NCBI GenBank assembly: GCA_025201765.1
Contig: MU623440.1
Span: 1 to 64,000 of the forward strand
Length of the DNA: 64,000 bases
Reading direction: 5' to 3'
Source of the DNA: Daldinia sp. FL1419
Taxonomy: Eukaryota; Ascomycota; Sordariomycetes; Xylariales; Hypoxylaceae
The notes beneath the pieces are model-generated. The model was not told the DNA's origin. It saw only the letters and a program-made list of their open reading frames with translations, and searched no databases. Made by a program: the position numbers and the translations under genes. Below are positions 11,427 to 23,022 of this stretch, piece by piece (positions within the stretch are counted from its first letter, which is position 1; each line of letters begins with the position of its first letter).

Positions 11427-11885
11427 TGTGCTATGTCGGTACAATAATAGGAATAATAGGGATGGTACTTAAAAAGGTAAGATATGTAAGGTTAGGTTAA
11501 TAGAAGATGTTTTATAATTATGGATATATAATTGAGAATTGATCTATATATTAAAACCGAATTCCACTCCGGATCGGTTATCTCGAGCTTAAAAGATCCC
11601 TTGGGAGTCAAACGTCACTGATTAAAGATTCGGTAAGTGGGGATCAACGACCCCTCAGAGGACCCCGATAGCTAAATGTTATACTTTTTGTGCATTCTAA
11701 ACTCTTATCTTATCAGAAATTCTTATCGATGCGCGCGTATTCTCCATTTTATTTTATTATTTTCTTTAATTGCTACTAAATAAATCGTAGATCCAAACAC
11801 CAACTTAATCGATTGCCTAATCGCTCGTCTTTGGATCTATAAGATTGCATACCTATATAAGCTAATAACGAGCTTCCAAGTTAAA
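11427..11885. other. divergent promoter, aldehyde dehydrogenase / ESF2
   Basis: Shared 459-base upstream region of two diverging genes. No motif is clear enough to name. Confidence 0.5.
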
Positions 11886-12863
11886 ATGGCTCCGGAGAAG
11901 AGGAACAAGTTTTTGGACGCCGAGGAGAGCGACGACGACGACAGCCAGGGTTACAATTCCGAGGCCGAGGAACTTGGGAAAGGTCGGATCGCAAAGCGTC
12001 GCAAATTGAGCGAGGGTGCTGCTAGCGACGAAGACGAAGATGAAGTTAGCGAGGGGGAAGAATCTGAACAAGAAGAAACAGAACAACAGAATGACTCCCG
12101 ACGAGAAACCCCAAATGCGAAAGCGGATGGAGACAAACCGAAATCCAAGATAGCCAAGATAGACGCACTACCGGAATTACCAGACGTTTCGCGCCCTCTA
12201 ACGAAGAAGAACTTGGTGGCTACGGAAGCAGCCATAAAGAAATCCGGTCTCGTCTATCTATCGCGCGTACCGCCATTCATGAAGCCCGCCAAGTTACGAT
12301 CACTTCTCGAACCATACGGCAAGATTAACAGGATATTCCTAACGCCAGAGGACCCCCAAGTGCGCTCACGACGAATCCGGCAGGGCGGAAACAAGAAGCA
12401 CATGTACACAGACGGCTGGGTAGAATTTGTGCGCAAGGAAGACGCTAAGAAAGCCGTTGACCTTTTGAACGCTCGAACGATAGGCGGAAAGAAGAACACC
12501 TACTACCGAGACGATATCTGGAGTCTGCTATACCTGAAGGGTTTCAAATGGCACAACCTCACCGAACAGATCAACTCGGAAATGGCGGAGCGTACAAGCA
12601 GAATGAGGGCAGAAATCAGCAAGTCGACCAAAGAGAACAAGGAGTTTGTACGAAACATCGAGAGAGCGAAGATGCTGGAGGGCATGCAGACTAAAGCGGC
12701 AGCGAAGAGGAGTAGGGAAGAGAAGGAAAGCACTGCTACTCCGGCTGCGACAAGTAAATCAGAGGATAGGAGCATGCGGAAATTCAAACAGGCTTCCGTG
12801 GCGAAGAAGGATGTGGATAAAGCTCCCGAGGAAGCGAAGCGTGTCCTGAGCAAACTTTTTTAA
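11886..12863 (+). CDS. ESF2: pre-rRNA-processing protein Esf2 (ABT1 family)
   Basis: Single exon of 325 codons. Esf2 is a nucleolar SSU-processome factor that works with Dbp8 in early 18S rRNA processing. The N-terminal 90 residues are acidic with Lys/Arg patches (nuclear targeting). A divergent RRM follows: LVYLSRVPPFMKPAKLRSLL (RNP2-like) near residue 120, RIFLTPED, the characteristic ABT1/Esf2 insertion RSRRIRQGGNKKHMYTDGWVEF (RNP1-like), and the DDIWSLLYLKGFKWHNLTEQI signature near 220. A basic coiled-coil tail ends the protein. Length fits the family. Confidence 0.95.
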   Translation: MAPEKRNKFLDAEESDDDDSQGYNSEAEELGKGRIAKRRKLSEGAASDEDEDEVSEGEESEQEETEQQNDSRRETPNAKADGDKPKSKIAKIDALPELPDVSRPLTKKNLVATEAAIKKSGLVYLSRVPPFMKPAKLRSLLEPYGKINRIFLTPEDPQVRSRRIRQGGNKKHMYTDGWVEFVRKEDAKKAVDLLNARTIGGKKNTYYRDDIWSLLYLKGFKWHNLTEQINSEMAERTSRMRAEISKSTKENKEFVRNIERAKMLEGMQTKAAAKRSREEKESTATPAATSKSEDRSMRKFKQASVAKKDVDKAPEEAKRVLSKLF

Positions 12864-14374
12864 TATTGACAGTAATGATACCCGATATTCTGCACATTCC
12901 CCGAGTGCAGAGTGAAAGAACTGAGAGTTGTTGGATTGGGCTTTGAATTGATAATATTGAAATGCTCGTCCTAAGAGTACCTATGTATATTCCATACCAT
13001 TGCAGTTCCTTGAAAAGGGGTGAGATCTGCATATGGGTAATATGCTTAGTACACGTAAAGGATAGTGAAAGGAACTGATGTGAAGGGAACGATTGCATTG
13101 GTAATTTCGATGGTCGGGTATTAGAATCAGTGTATAGCTAGAGTCGACAGACTGAATAGGTCAGTCGTATACCTGGCTTAGTGTAATGCAATTAGGTTAG
13201 GGGTTTAGTAGAGCGTCGTCGAATGATTCAACACGATCGTATCGCTTTAGGGTCACGCAGCAATGTTAGTATACCGAGTGAGAATACCCCTTAGATTAAA
13301 CAGTGTGCCCATCCATAAACCCCACCACCAAGATGACGAACTCGACTAACCTAGGTAGTCATAAATCCCCGGACTCTACACTCATCTTCGTCCCTCGCAC
13401 GAAACCTCCGCGACCGCTGCCCCGGGGGACCCTCCGGCTGTTTCCGACGGACTTCGGAACTCGTACCGACGACGAGCCTATTCGTACATGACATCTATTG
13501 CCGAACCCGAGCGTAGAGTCGACGCGATTGGCGATGGTTCGACACCACTAACTATACGAACCAGTGGGCGTGAAGAACTAAGCCCTGTCACAATACCCCT
13601 TAAAATGACGTCTTTGTGCGCTCAGGCGGGATATCTGCTCGACGTTGGGACATAAAGACCTCGAACCAACCGAACGTAGAGATGCTAAGCGAGCTCGAGA
13701 CCGCGTTACACATTCATTTTGCCAATGCCAATGTTTCCGAGCCTGGTCTTTGCTATTACCAGGCCGATCAGCGCTGTCGCGTATCGGGCACGTCACTTTG
13801 CTTGTGAGCGATATCTATGGTTAGGTAGGTAGTTTAGAGCCGCGGGCTGCGGGTTGCGGGTTGCTTACACGGCAATGTGTACATGTGCACTAATAAAGGA
13901 CAAGGCAAAGGCAATAGGCTAGGTAGGATTACAAAACAGCCGGGCGAAATGACGTGATCGAACTCGTCGATAGCAACATCATGCGGCGTCCTTCGAAGCG
14001 CGGGGTTCGAATCTGCCCCCCCGCCAGCCAGACAGAGCAGCGCAAACCTCCGATCGGAATCCTGATAAGGGCGCGGCGATGGAGGGTGTGGACAACCATG
14101 GCATTGGGGATCGATGAGCGACGTTGGGGTTTCCTATTGGAACGGCAGATGGGTTGCGTGATACGCTCCTTGCGAGCACATCAGTTCTCTCTCACCTAGC
14201 TCGATAGGTATGCTCAAGGATGAGACAATGAGGGTGGGAATTATTATATATTATGTAGACGTAGCTGTCTGTACCTGGGAACTAGTCGATCCGATCTCGT
14301 TTCTTGGTAGTGATAGATTTGGAATCGGTCCTCTACCTAATCTAAATACATCATCAGGTATCCAGTTCGTAACA
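12864..14374. other. intergenic, ESF2 to TauD-type gene
   Basis: No gene supported. Short frames at 13303-13491, 13578-13807 and 13954-14199 have no recognisable product. A GTTCGAATC string near 14008 looks like a tRNA T-loop but its stem does not pair. One TAGGTAGGTA copy lies near 13813. Confidence 0.5.
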
Positions 14375-15637
14375 ATGGCCCCCTCTGCTACCACTACCGT
14401 CACCGAGGCTGCTCAGTCTCTACCGCAGCAGCTGAAGACTACTCGCTTCTTCGGCGCGTACAAGGAGATTGCTCCCTTCAAGTATAACAAAGAAGCTGAG
14501 GAGGGCAAGACCGGACTTAAGCCCGCGAAGGTAAGATATAAACTACTATCAAGTCTGATATATTCCTAATGCCTCCGTAGTATCCCAACTACCTACCGAC
14601 ATGGAACCCTGAGCAAAAATACGGACCGCTCCAGCCCTTTGAGCACTACGAGCACGGCAAGGACGCCGACACCACGTACCCGGACCTCCTCCCCGAGGGC
14701 ACCAATATCGTCGACCTCACGCCCACCATCGGATCCGAGATCCGAGGTATCCAACTAAGCTCTCTCAATGACGCCGGCAAGGACCAACTCGCGCGCTACG
14801 TGGCGGAGCGAAAAGTCGTGGCCTTTCGCGGCCAGGACTTCGCGGACCTTCCCATCGAGAAAGCTCTCGAGTTCGGCGGCTACTTCGGTCGCCACCACAT
14901 CCACCCGACCTCGGGCTCTCCAGAAGGCCACCCAGAGATCCACCTCGTGCACCGCGGGGAAGGGGACAAGGGCTACGACCAATTCTTCGAGAACACGGTT
15001 AGTTCGGTGGCGTGGCACTCGGATGTGTCGTACGAGCAGCAGCCGCCCGGAACCACGTTCCTGTATATCCTCGACAAGCCCGAAACGGGAGGTGACACTT
15101 TATTCGTGAATGCCGCGGAGGCGTATAACCGCCTAAGCCCGCTTTTCCAGGAGCGTCTGCACGGATTGAAGGCTACGCACTCTGGGATCGAACAGGTTAA
15201 TGCCTCGAACGCTCGAGGCGGTATTAAAAGACGCGAGCCGGTTGTGAACGCGCATCCCATCGTCCGAACGCACCCTGCTACCGGCGAGAAGGCGCTCTAC
15301 GTGAACCCACAGTGTACGTCTCCCCCCCCCCCCCCCTTCTTTCCGTCCTCGACACATCCACTAACCTCCCACCCCCACCGCAGTCACCCGCAGCATCGTA
15401 GGCCTGAAAAAGGAAGAATCCGACGCGATCCTCAAGTTCCTGTACGACCACCTGGCCTACGGCGCCGACTTCCAAGCGCGCGTCAAGTGGGAAGAGGGGA
15501 CCGTCGTCGTCTGGGATAACCGCGTGACGCAGCACTCCGCCCTGCACGACTGGAAGACGGGCCAGCGCCGCCATCTCGCGCGCATCACGCCCCAGGCCGA
15601 GCAGCCTTACCAGACGCCTTTTGAGGCGTCTTCGTGA
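14375..15637 (+). CDS. TauD/JLP1-type Fe(II)/2-oxoglutarate dioxygenase
   Basis: Three exons: 14375-14530, 14581-15313 and 15384-15637, 380 residues. Introns are 50 and 70 bases; the second contains a C16 run. The protein matches fungal sulfonate/alpha-ketoglutarate dioxygenases: an N-terminal YPNYLPTWNPEQKYGPLQPFEHYEHGKDADTTYP-type region (split across the first junction), VVAFRGQDF, the iron-binding WHSDV with H198 and D200, GGDTLFVN, and the distal histidine in TQHSALHDW (H347) followed by the 2-oxoglutarate arginine in RRHLARITP. Family members release sulfite from taurine and related sulfonates, or act on other small acids. The substrate is inferred only. No signal peptide or membrane segment. 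Confidence 0.93.
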
Positions 15638-15701
15638 GAGATTACGTGAGTGGGTGTGTGGTGGGATTGTGAAGATTGTGGAGATTGTTGTATATATTTG
15701 T

Positions 15702-16905
15702 TTATAGAAACCCTGGAATGATATCATCTGTTGTTGCTGTTGTTGCTGTTGATGTCTTTAAGTGCGCTTTGCTTGACGCCACGAGTTTCCGCTGTTCTCG
15801 GTTGCGCTTGCGGTCCTCTTGACGTTGCTTAAGGCGGCTTAGAAAGTCTCCACTGCCGGCCTCATCGGAAGATGAGGCTTCTATGGTGGTGTTGGCTTTG
15901 GGTTCTGATTGTCGAATGATAGGGTGGACATGCTCTGTACGGCGCAGTGGGTTACTAACGCTCGCATTGCTGGGAATTGGCCTTGGCTGTGGGGGGCGAG
16001 ATACAGATGGTGTAGGTTTCAAAATTGGATTCGTAGGCGTCTTCGCATGAGAGCGATCCAAGTCATCTTCATCGTCGCTTTCCGTTTCGACATCATGCGT
16101 CCGCGTCGGATTAGGTATAGGTCTACTGCTGGTAAGATCTTTACGGGAAGGATTCGATGTAGTAAATAGCTGCCTGGGCCCGCCCATGCTAAAACCGGCG
16201 GCAGCACGAGTTGTGGTAGCAACCTTGGTCAGATTGTCCAGACGCGTCGCCTTCTTTCTCGGACTTTCCATGAGACCGTGTAACGAAGCAGTATGCCACA
16301 AATCACTCTCACTTGCTGCAGGTTCGTCATCCAGACCTCTTTCAGCCCTCGCCTTTCTGGTTGCTGCCCTCTGCTTCTCGAGACGAGCCTTGCGCTCTTG
16401 CTTCAGCTTGACCAAATCGGTCATGCGCCCTACTACGGGTCTTGATATATCACGAATGGTATCCGCATTTTGCGACTTAGATGCGGCCTTTAAGCGCTGA
16501 TATTCAGCAGCATGTAAATGGGCTGTAAATTGCTGAGCCGTCGAAAGAAATTCATCCTCTACCATTCGATATAAGTCGTCATTTTCAAGGCCCTCAATCA
16601 TGTAACTAATTATAAAGTTAGACGAGTTTATGATTTCTTAGAGGTAAGCGTACGCACCTTTCAGGTAGTGGTTTTGGGGAAGGCGGCGACGATGCAGATT
16701 GAGCTACGGGTTTAGGCGCCGGAGATGCAGGAACAGAGTGGGAACTCTTTACTCGTTTAGCAGGAGCTGGTGAAGCTGCCGCTTGATTATCGTCATCTTC
16801 AGAAACCTCGCGCTTCTTCTGCCGCCCAATAGGAGTCAACCCAGGTGACCTGGGAATACTGGTCAAACTCGTTTCGGCCTTTTTCCACGGTAATTTACGC
16901 GTCAT
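15702..16905 (-). CDS. conserved-looking basic protein of unknown function
   Basis: Two exons, 16905-16658 and 16605-15702, 383 residues; donor GTGCGT, acceptor TTAG, 52-base intron. I do not recognise the family. Residues 1-82 are Ser/Pro/Lys-rich (MTRKLPWKK start, several SP sites, KKRE and AKRVK nuclear-signal-like clusters). The part beginning at the junction (YMIEGLENDDLYRMVEDEFL, then HLHAAEYQRLK) is predicted helical and is the most conserved-looking block. It continues to a basic coiled coil (LKQERKARLEKQRAATRKARAER) and ends in a second Lys/Arg-rich helix. SP-rich ends and basic clusters suggest a nuclear, cell-cycle-phosphorylated protein, which is inference. Its stop lies 65 bases from the stop of the dioxygenase gene (convergent). 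Confidence 0.75.
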
Positions 16906-17501
16906 AGCAAATAATATGAATGATTCAACACACGTCCCAAAAAGAGAGAAAAAAAAAAAAAGATGAAAGCGTGCTTTCACAAGGTTGTCTAATTGAGAAA
17001 ATAAGGGCAAAGCTACGAAGTACCTATAACTAACTTGAGATCTCGGTGAGCTTCTTGATAGCGGGGTGATGATGTACTTAAGATATTAAAGAAATTCATT
17101 TATCCACAAATATACAAATATCGGTGTTCCCGTTTATACAACATCAGCTTCCCCTATTCATACCTTAAGTGTTAGAGATCCTTCAACACAATATCGGCAG
17201 TATGAAATTAAGTTTTGATTATATTCAATCATTTATCTCGTAGTAACATCTAAGACAAGGTCCAATACCGAAAAAAAAATAAAAAAATAAAAAAATAAAA
17301 AATAGTAGCCTGGATGGGATTTCAACCCATCCTTTTCCACGAGAAACTTGTCCTTACGTCTAAGGATGCCTCGATGCGCGAAATGAGCGATCACGCGACG
17401 TCATTACCCAACCATTCTATTCTATACCTACCTACCTATGCATCGCTACTCTATCATTTAGTATGTTACGTCTTATGACCGGTATGGGCGCCAGGCAGAG
17501 T
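16906..17501. other. intergenic
   Basis: Upstream of the unknown basic protein and downstream of the MFS gene. Contains (A)n/(AAAAAT)n tracts near 16950 and 17270-17302, and at 17307-17390 a degenerate tRNA-like sequence on the minus strand (see rejected items). Confidence 0.5.
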
Positions 17502-19247
17502 TCAACTAGTTGAAGGCTGCGACTCCGCAAGAACACCATTGTTGTTCTGCTCAAGTACGGCATCTTCTTTCTCTTTAGCTTCCGTCTCTTTCTTTTCTGC
17601 GGCCCGCCTCATTTTTTCTAGGCGCTCCTCTCTCCACTTCGGTCCGTAGTTCTGAATAACCCAAAGAGCGGGAGAAAATACTGTAAAAATGAGTGCGATA
17701 AAGGTATACGCCCATCCCCTTCCCCATGCGTCGATTATATATTGAATGACTGCCGTGGCAATAGCGCCAGACAAACATCGACACAGGTTGTTTGCAGCGG
17801 TCGCCGTTGCTGGGGCATTGGGGTATAGATCAACAATCAGAACATTTATGATCTGGAAAGGTCCGGTGACACATATCCCAATGAAAAAGGACAATACCAG
17901 AGGCACAGCTACGTGGACTTGGTAATGTAACGCCCAACCAAAGCCAATGTACACTACAGCTCCAACCATAACGAGTGGGTACACTAGTTGAAGGCGGGCC
18001 TTTTCGATAGGGAATCCTTTGAGGTCGTTCCCGCGCTTCCTGTCGATGCTAACACCCAACTTCTTAGCTATACGACGGTAATTCCAGTCTATCATGTATC
18101 CGTTACAGATTGAGGAAACGGTGGTGGCTCCACCGATCGGCAAGTAACACAATCCAAGCTGGATATCATTGTAGTGGTAAATGGCGGAAAACTGAGAAGC
18201 AAGGGTGGACGTAATGATCATAAAGCCTATATAGAGAGCAGCATTATAGAACAAGATCATCGCCATATCCTTATTACCTACAACAGAAAGCGTGTTGAGC
18301 GGGTTGGGGAATCGCAGTTTCTGTTTCCCCTGACCGGTCGGCCTGTTCTGGGCCTGGCGTCTGAATCGGATGTAATCAATAAGTGTCATATTCCAGCCCT
18401 GTGGCGGAATCGATCCATTTCCCACGACTTTTCTTCCCGTTTCCGGGACGGCCAATACGTAGGGGATCATCCATACAACTGCAGCAATGCACAAAAACCA
18501 AAATATAGCTGGCCATCCAAGGTATTGTGAAAGTAAACCGCCAATGATTGGACCCAGCGCAGGTCCTATTGTTAAACCTGCCCCGACGATACCCATATAC
18601 TTTCCTCGTATGGAGGTTGGGGCAATATCCGCAACCACCGCATAGACGAGGGCTAGAGTACCACTACTCCCGCCGCTCTGCAACATTCGTAGGACAAGTA
18701 GCGCTGCATAGTTCCGCTGTAGAGCCAACCCGATGTTGGCGCCAAGGTATAAAGTGAAAGCAATAATGAAGGCCGGCCGTCTTCCGGCCACATCGGCAAA
18801 ATCGCCGAAGAAAGTAGGAGCCAAGCCCTGAAAGATCATAAAAGTCGTTAACGTTAAATTAATTTGACCAATGGAGACCCCGAGATCATGAGATAGAGCC
18901 GGGATGGCTGGGAAGTATATATTGGCCGTGATAGGTGAGATGAAAGCCGAGACGCAATTCATACATATTATCCATCGTATTAGGGAGGGCGAAAACACGG
19001 TATAAGGTGGACCACTGGATACTCGTGATAGTGTTTCTAGATCTCGAGGCTGCTCGTTTTCGTCTTCAGCCTCATTTTCGGATCCGGGAGCGTCTTCATC
19101 TTCCGATTCTCTAGATTGGGCATGATCTATACTCTGGCGAAGCGTCTGTGGTGCTAATTCTTCTTCTTTAGAAGAACGATCTTGTATCTCGTCGTGATTA
19201 TCTTTTGATGACGATGATGGTATCGGTGGCTTTTCAGTCTCATTCAT
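17502..19247 (-). CDS. MFS drug:H+ antiporter, DHA1 family
   Basis: Intronless, 581 residues. An 85-residue acidic cytoplasmic N-tail (Ser/Glu/Asp-rich) precedes twelve predicted membrane segments starting near residue 90. DHA1 hallmarks are visible: motif A GDFADVAGRRPAF at 148-160, RMLQSGGSSG (motif B-like) near 187, and motif C AGLTIGPALGPIIGG at 223-237. A central cytoplasmic loop (270-315) separates the halves. It is closest in look to the Qdr/Aqr1/Dtr1 group of plasma-membrane exporters of drugs, polyamines or weak acids. The C-terminal tail is a charged KEKE-type stretch. Divergent from UFE1 across about 860 bases. Substrate unknown. Confidence 0.92.
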   Translation of the reverse strand: MNETEKPPIPSSSSKDNHDEIQDRSSKEEELAPQTLRQSIDHAQSRESEDEDAPGSENEAEDENEQPRDLETLSRVSSGPPYTVFSPSLIRWIICMNCVSAFISPITANIYFPAIPALSHDLGVSIGQINLTLTTFMIFQGLAPTFFGDFADVAGRRPAFIIAFTLYLGANIGLALQRNYAALLVLRMLQSGGSSGTLALVYAVVADIAPTSIRGKYMGIVGAGLTIGPALGPIIGGLLSQYLGWPAIFWFLCIAAVVWMIPYVLAVPETGRKVVGNGSIPPQGWNMTLIDYIRFRRQAQNRPTGQGKQKLRFPNPLNTLSVVGNKDMAMILFYNAALYIGFMIITSTLASQFSAIYHYNDIQLGLCYLPIGGATTVSSICNGYMIDWNYRRIAKKLGVSIDRKRGNDLKGFPIEKARLQLVYPLVMVGAVVYIGFGWALHYQVHVAVPLVLSFFIGICVTGPFQIINVLIVDLYPNAPATATAANNLCRCLSGAIATAVIQYIIDAWGRGWAYTFIALIFTVFSPALWVIQNYGPKWREERLEKMRRAAEKKETEAKEKEDAVLEQNNNGVLAESQPSTS

Positions 19248-19361
19248 TGCCGCGATACTATAATTCGATTATATCGACAGTAAATTTCCAAACTACGGCG
19301 GTGAGAATGAGATAGGAGAACTCAGACAAAGACAAACTTCGTACCCATTCTTCTACTTATT

Positions 19362-19379
19362 CCCCCCCCCCCCCCCCCC
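19362..19379. repeat. C18 homopolymer
   Basis: Eighteen consecutive C, about 115 bases upstream of the MFS start codon. Confidence 0.9.
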
Positions 19380-19705
19380 GTTCGGCTCTTCTTAAACAAG
19401 GTTCAGTATATGGAAAGTGGATATTTGCTGCAGGGCAAATGGTTATCTAAAGTTTTTCTGAACGTTCTAACGGTTATTCCCGCGGTTTTCTACGGCAATT
19501 GTTCCCTATCGGTGTTATTCCCGTAAAAGTTTAAGGTGGCTCAAGATTGCTCCAATGAATAGTCTTATCATACCCGGGCTTTTTCTCAACGTTGGGGTTT
19601 AGAACGGCAAGGCTTAACCGATTTACGGAACCGATGAATAAAAACCTGACAACAAATTTAAGCGGATGCGAAGTCGGGACGATGCAGATTTTGATGTAAG
19701 TGGCC

Positions 19706-19723
19706 TACCTACCTAGGTAGGTA
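19706..19723. repeat. 18-bp palindrome of the dispersed CCTA motif
   Basis: TACCTACCTAGGTAGGTA is its own reverse complement. It is the cleanest copy of a motif found in many intergenic stretches of this window. Confidence 0.85.
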
Positions 19724-20111
19724 CTAAGACGATAACGTCAATTACAAAGTATATTGGGGAATTGATTCAAAGTTGCACTAGTCAGGCAACGTTATACTCT
19801 TAAGAGTATCTTTGTTCGATATCTAGGTACCTACCTAGATACCTGATGCAGGTTCGGTACAATACCTACCTACAGAATTAGGTTATCTGCATTGAGCCTC
19901 GTTAGGCAGGTGGTTAAGTACCTCGGGCGGCAGCAAACTTCAAGCCACATACGAATAACGCAAGCCACGTCGGCATCAACCCTGCTTTTTTTACCGACGA
20001 ACAGATAGCATCATTATTTGTATTACGGGCCCAAAAGAGCTTCGGGAATATTCAACACAGAAACAATAAGCATGCCGTATTGCTAAAATTCAATCCCTTA
20101 TAGTCCTCATC

Positions 20112-21289
20112 ATGACCGATCTTACGCCCATTTTCAATGGCTTCCTCAAGCAACATGAAGCTTCTACCACGAAACGAAGCTTCAGTGCAGACAGCTTGGA
20201 TGATTTTCTTAAGGAGGCCTATAGAATAGCAAGTACTCGCGATTGAACCTACACACTCGACAACCTTAATATTAACCAGGAACCCTAGAATTCACATATC
20301 GCCACGCTTCATGCCGACCTTAGGAATATACGACAGTCGTATCTTTCGACCGCCCAGCCACGGAAGACGCTGATTCGATCTGCGCATTCAGACAAACAAC
20401 CACGGCCGCTCACGGATCGAGAGCGCGAGGAAATCGATGCGAATGCGAAAAAGATGCTACGGGAACTCAATGCGAGCATCCGTCGCCTCGCAGATGTGGA
20501 GCAAGCGCGATCGGAAATCGAATCTAGGATAATTCAAAAGAAGTTCGCGCGTGGCTTAGGTGCGTTGGGGGCATGGGCGGCAGGTGGCGCATCCGTTAGC
20601 AAGTCACCCGAACATGTTGAAGCCGAAGAGCGCGTAAATACTATTCGCGATCATCGGGACAGCATATTGTGGCTTTTGCGACACCGACTCCAAGAATGCG
20701 TAAAGACACAGCAGGACATGATGGAGATACGGTTGATGAGGGAAATGGAAAAGAGTAGGAGCGTGCTTGCAAAATCGCGAAAACAGGATACTCCCCTAAG
20801 TGTGATTGCGAATGCGCAAGAGGCGGGAAGCTCTGCGGAATCAAAAAGGAGACAAAGTCAAGCGTTACCACCCGAAGAGACACCAGCCTATGCCCCTACG
20901 GGAGACTTGACCACGGAACAAATACAGATGTTTGAGAAGGACAATCAGGATATGCTCAAACATTACGAAAGCACATTAGACCAAGTCAGGTATGTCGTCG
21001 CGGAGACGGGGATAGGGGTTGTTGGAAATAGCTAATATAAATATTTAGGACCGCGGAAAAATCATTGATAGAAATATCAGAGCTCCAGACACAACTAATC
21101 GATACATTGACCACGCAATCAGCAGGTATTGAGCAGTTGGTGGCTGATTCGGAAAAGACTACCGAGAATATAGGGGGAGCTAACAGGCAGCTCGGACAAG
21201 CGACGCGAAAAGCAAGCCCAGCGAAGTACACATTTTTTGCAACCTGCGGCCTATGCGCATTTTTGATCGTTTGGGATTTAGTTATATAA
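20112..21289 (+). CDS. UFE1: ER t-SNARE Ufe1 / syntaxin-18
   Basis: Three exons: 20112-20228, 20289-20989, 21049-21289, giving 352 residues. Ufe1 is the Qa-SNARE for Golgi-to-ER retrograde fusion and homotypic ER fusion. The N-terminus MTDLTPIFNGFLKQHEA and DDFLKEAYRI|NSHIATLHADLRNIRQSYLS are typical of syntaxin 18. The SNARE helix lies near 270-320 and the protein ends in one tail-anchor segment (YTFFATCGLCAFLIVWDLVI). The first intron only keeps frame and family sequence if it starts at GCAAGT (20229) and ends at CTAG (20288), so it is a GC-AG intron; using the nearby GTACTC breaks the frame. The second intron is ordinary GTATGT...TTTAG. Confidence 0.9.
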
Positions 21290-23022
21290 GATAGGCAGAC
21301 ACTAGCCTTAAATATGGGCTTTTTATGGGTGTTGCGATCAAAAGGATGTGCGACAAGAAAAAGCATGTGAAGAGGTTGAAGTTCAAAGAAGTAATCACAT
21401 GCCGGGTTGAGCTGCTCCAATGCCCGCACAAGACTACTTACTATTAGGGACAAACTCGAAGATCTTGGCACGATGTGATCAATGTATGATCGGTATAATT
21501 AAAAGATGTAATAGGCGCGCAAGCAGAAATGGCGAATTCGATATTAGACGATTATGAAACTACCTAGGAAAGGAAGCTCTAGTTAATAATAAGAGACCAA
21601 ACTAACTAACTGGTTAGTTAGTAGCTAAAAGAAGAAGAAAGGAAAGAAAGAAAACGTAAAGAGGTAAATTCCATGCCGAGCTTACATACAAAAATTCGGT
21701 CTACTCGAGCCGACCCTGAACCGACCCGTATTAGCCGTAAGTCGATGGGCCCGGTGACCTTGTCCGATGACGACAATACTAAGTTTTCCGTGTAAGTCAA
21801 GATGCGGGACCTCGGTCGAAGTAAAGCGAATTGAAACTTTATTAGCCTTGGATCTGTAGCCGGTTCAGCCCATTTTGAACGTGACTGGCGTAATTCTACT
21901 TAGGTCTACCTAGGTATAAAATGCGTAATAGACCCATATCAGCTATATATTTTAAAAAGATGCACGTACTAGCGGGTAGATCTGTCAATCACAAAAGGGT
22001 TCTTTGTTATACCATATAAGACTAAGCAACCTCTCTCTGACTTCAAGTTCCCAGCTTCTCCAATTTGTTTCCCATAAAACCATACGACATCTTTACTTTA
22101 TTCGCACTTACTACCCGACCTATAATTTTCAACTACATCTAATTACAAATTGCGCGCTGTAAAGATTTTAAACCATCGTGACTCTCATCCTCCGCCTCCT
22201 TCTACCCGATTTACTCGATTAGGCATACCTATAACGTACCAAGAGCAGCTCCGGGCAGCTCTAAACCATTAGGTACGGTACATACTATACCTGAGGGAGC
22301 CGTTAACTACATGTACATGTAGGTAAGTATTATACATACGAGTACCGAGGATCAAGTATCAGTACTTTTTCTTCGATTGATTTTCCCGTTCTCCCCGCCG
22401 CTAAGCCTGTGACGTACGTCCCCTAGCTTGGCCCCGGTTGACCCCGCCATATCTGCTGTTCCCCTCCGACTGGACCGCCTAGAGTACAGGCTAGAGTACA
22501 GGCTAGAGTAAGGCCTAGAGTACGGATCCGTACCGCCTAGAACCCTCGTTTTCCGTCGTTCTATTATTATTCATAACCAAACAAGCCAAGGTGCCACAAT
22601 ACACCAAAATACGTTAGAGTGGCACCGAATTGGACCATTATCGACCCTTATTGACCCTTACTGATCATTCTTTTATGCAGTAGCAGAGTAGCTAAATAGA
22701 AACCTAAACTAACGGACCTATAACATTCACCGCGTTTCATATCCATCAGCCCACTGTGACAAAACATCCCCAAAGAAACTCCAGTGCGGCTGCCCCTCCC
22801 CCGGCGTATTGCGCATCCATTCTCTCTCTCCCTGCTTTGCGATTTGCGACCTGCGACCTGCGACCTGCAACCTGCAACCTGCAACCTGCAACCTGCATAC
22901 AACCATACCACCTCTACTACCCTTACTACATCACCTTGGGTAACTTTCCCAAGCATACCTAACCTACCTATTTAATTTATATATTTTTCTCATTTCCCCC
23001 TCTCATTTTTCTTTTCAAGATC
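21290..23022. other. intergenic, UFE1 to aspartate aminotransferase
   Basis: No gene supported. Holds tandem copies of AGGCTAGAGTAC near 22481-22515, the 7-bp tandem repeat at 22846-22897 and several CCTA-type copies (21900, 22960). The last few hundred bases presumably form the aminotransferase promoter. Confidence 0.55.
22846..22897. repeat. 7-bp tandem repeat GCGACCT / GCAACCT
   Basis: Three units of GCGACCT (22846-22866) are followed by four of GCAACCT (22867-22894) and a partial unit. The two halves differ by one G-to-A transition per unit. Confidence 0.85.

Larger units (their letters stand above)
19248..20111. other. divergent promoter region, MFS transporter / UFE1
   Basis: Contains a C18 run at 19362-19379, a perfect 18-bp palindrome at 19706-19723 and further TAGGTACCTACCTA copies near 19823 and 19865. 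No gene seen. Confidence 0.55.

Noticed and set aside
13990..14030. tRNA T-loop-like GGGGTTCGAATC
   Set aside because: The T stem mispairs at several positions and there is no acceptor, D or anticodon arm.
17307..17390. Possible minus-strand tRNA with a long variable arm (GGGTTGAAATCCC T-arm-like, paired TCCTT/AAGGA anticodon-like arm)
   Set aside because: The expected partner for the 3' acceptor half is missing, the T loop lacks TTC and base 33 of the anticodon loop would not be U. At most a decayed tRNA.
14375..19247. Secondary-metabolite or sulfonate-utilisation cluster from the dioxygenase plus the MFS exporter
   Set aside because: No synthase, transferase or regulator accompanies them and an unrelated gene lies between.
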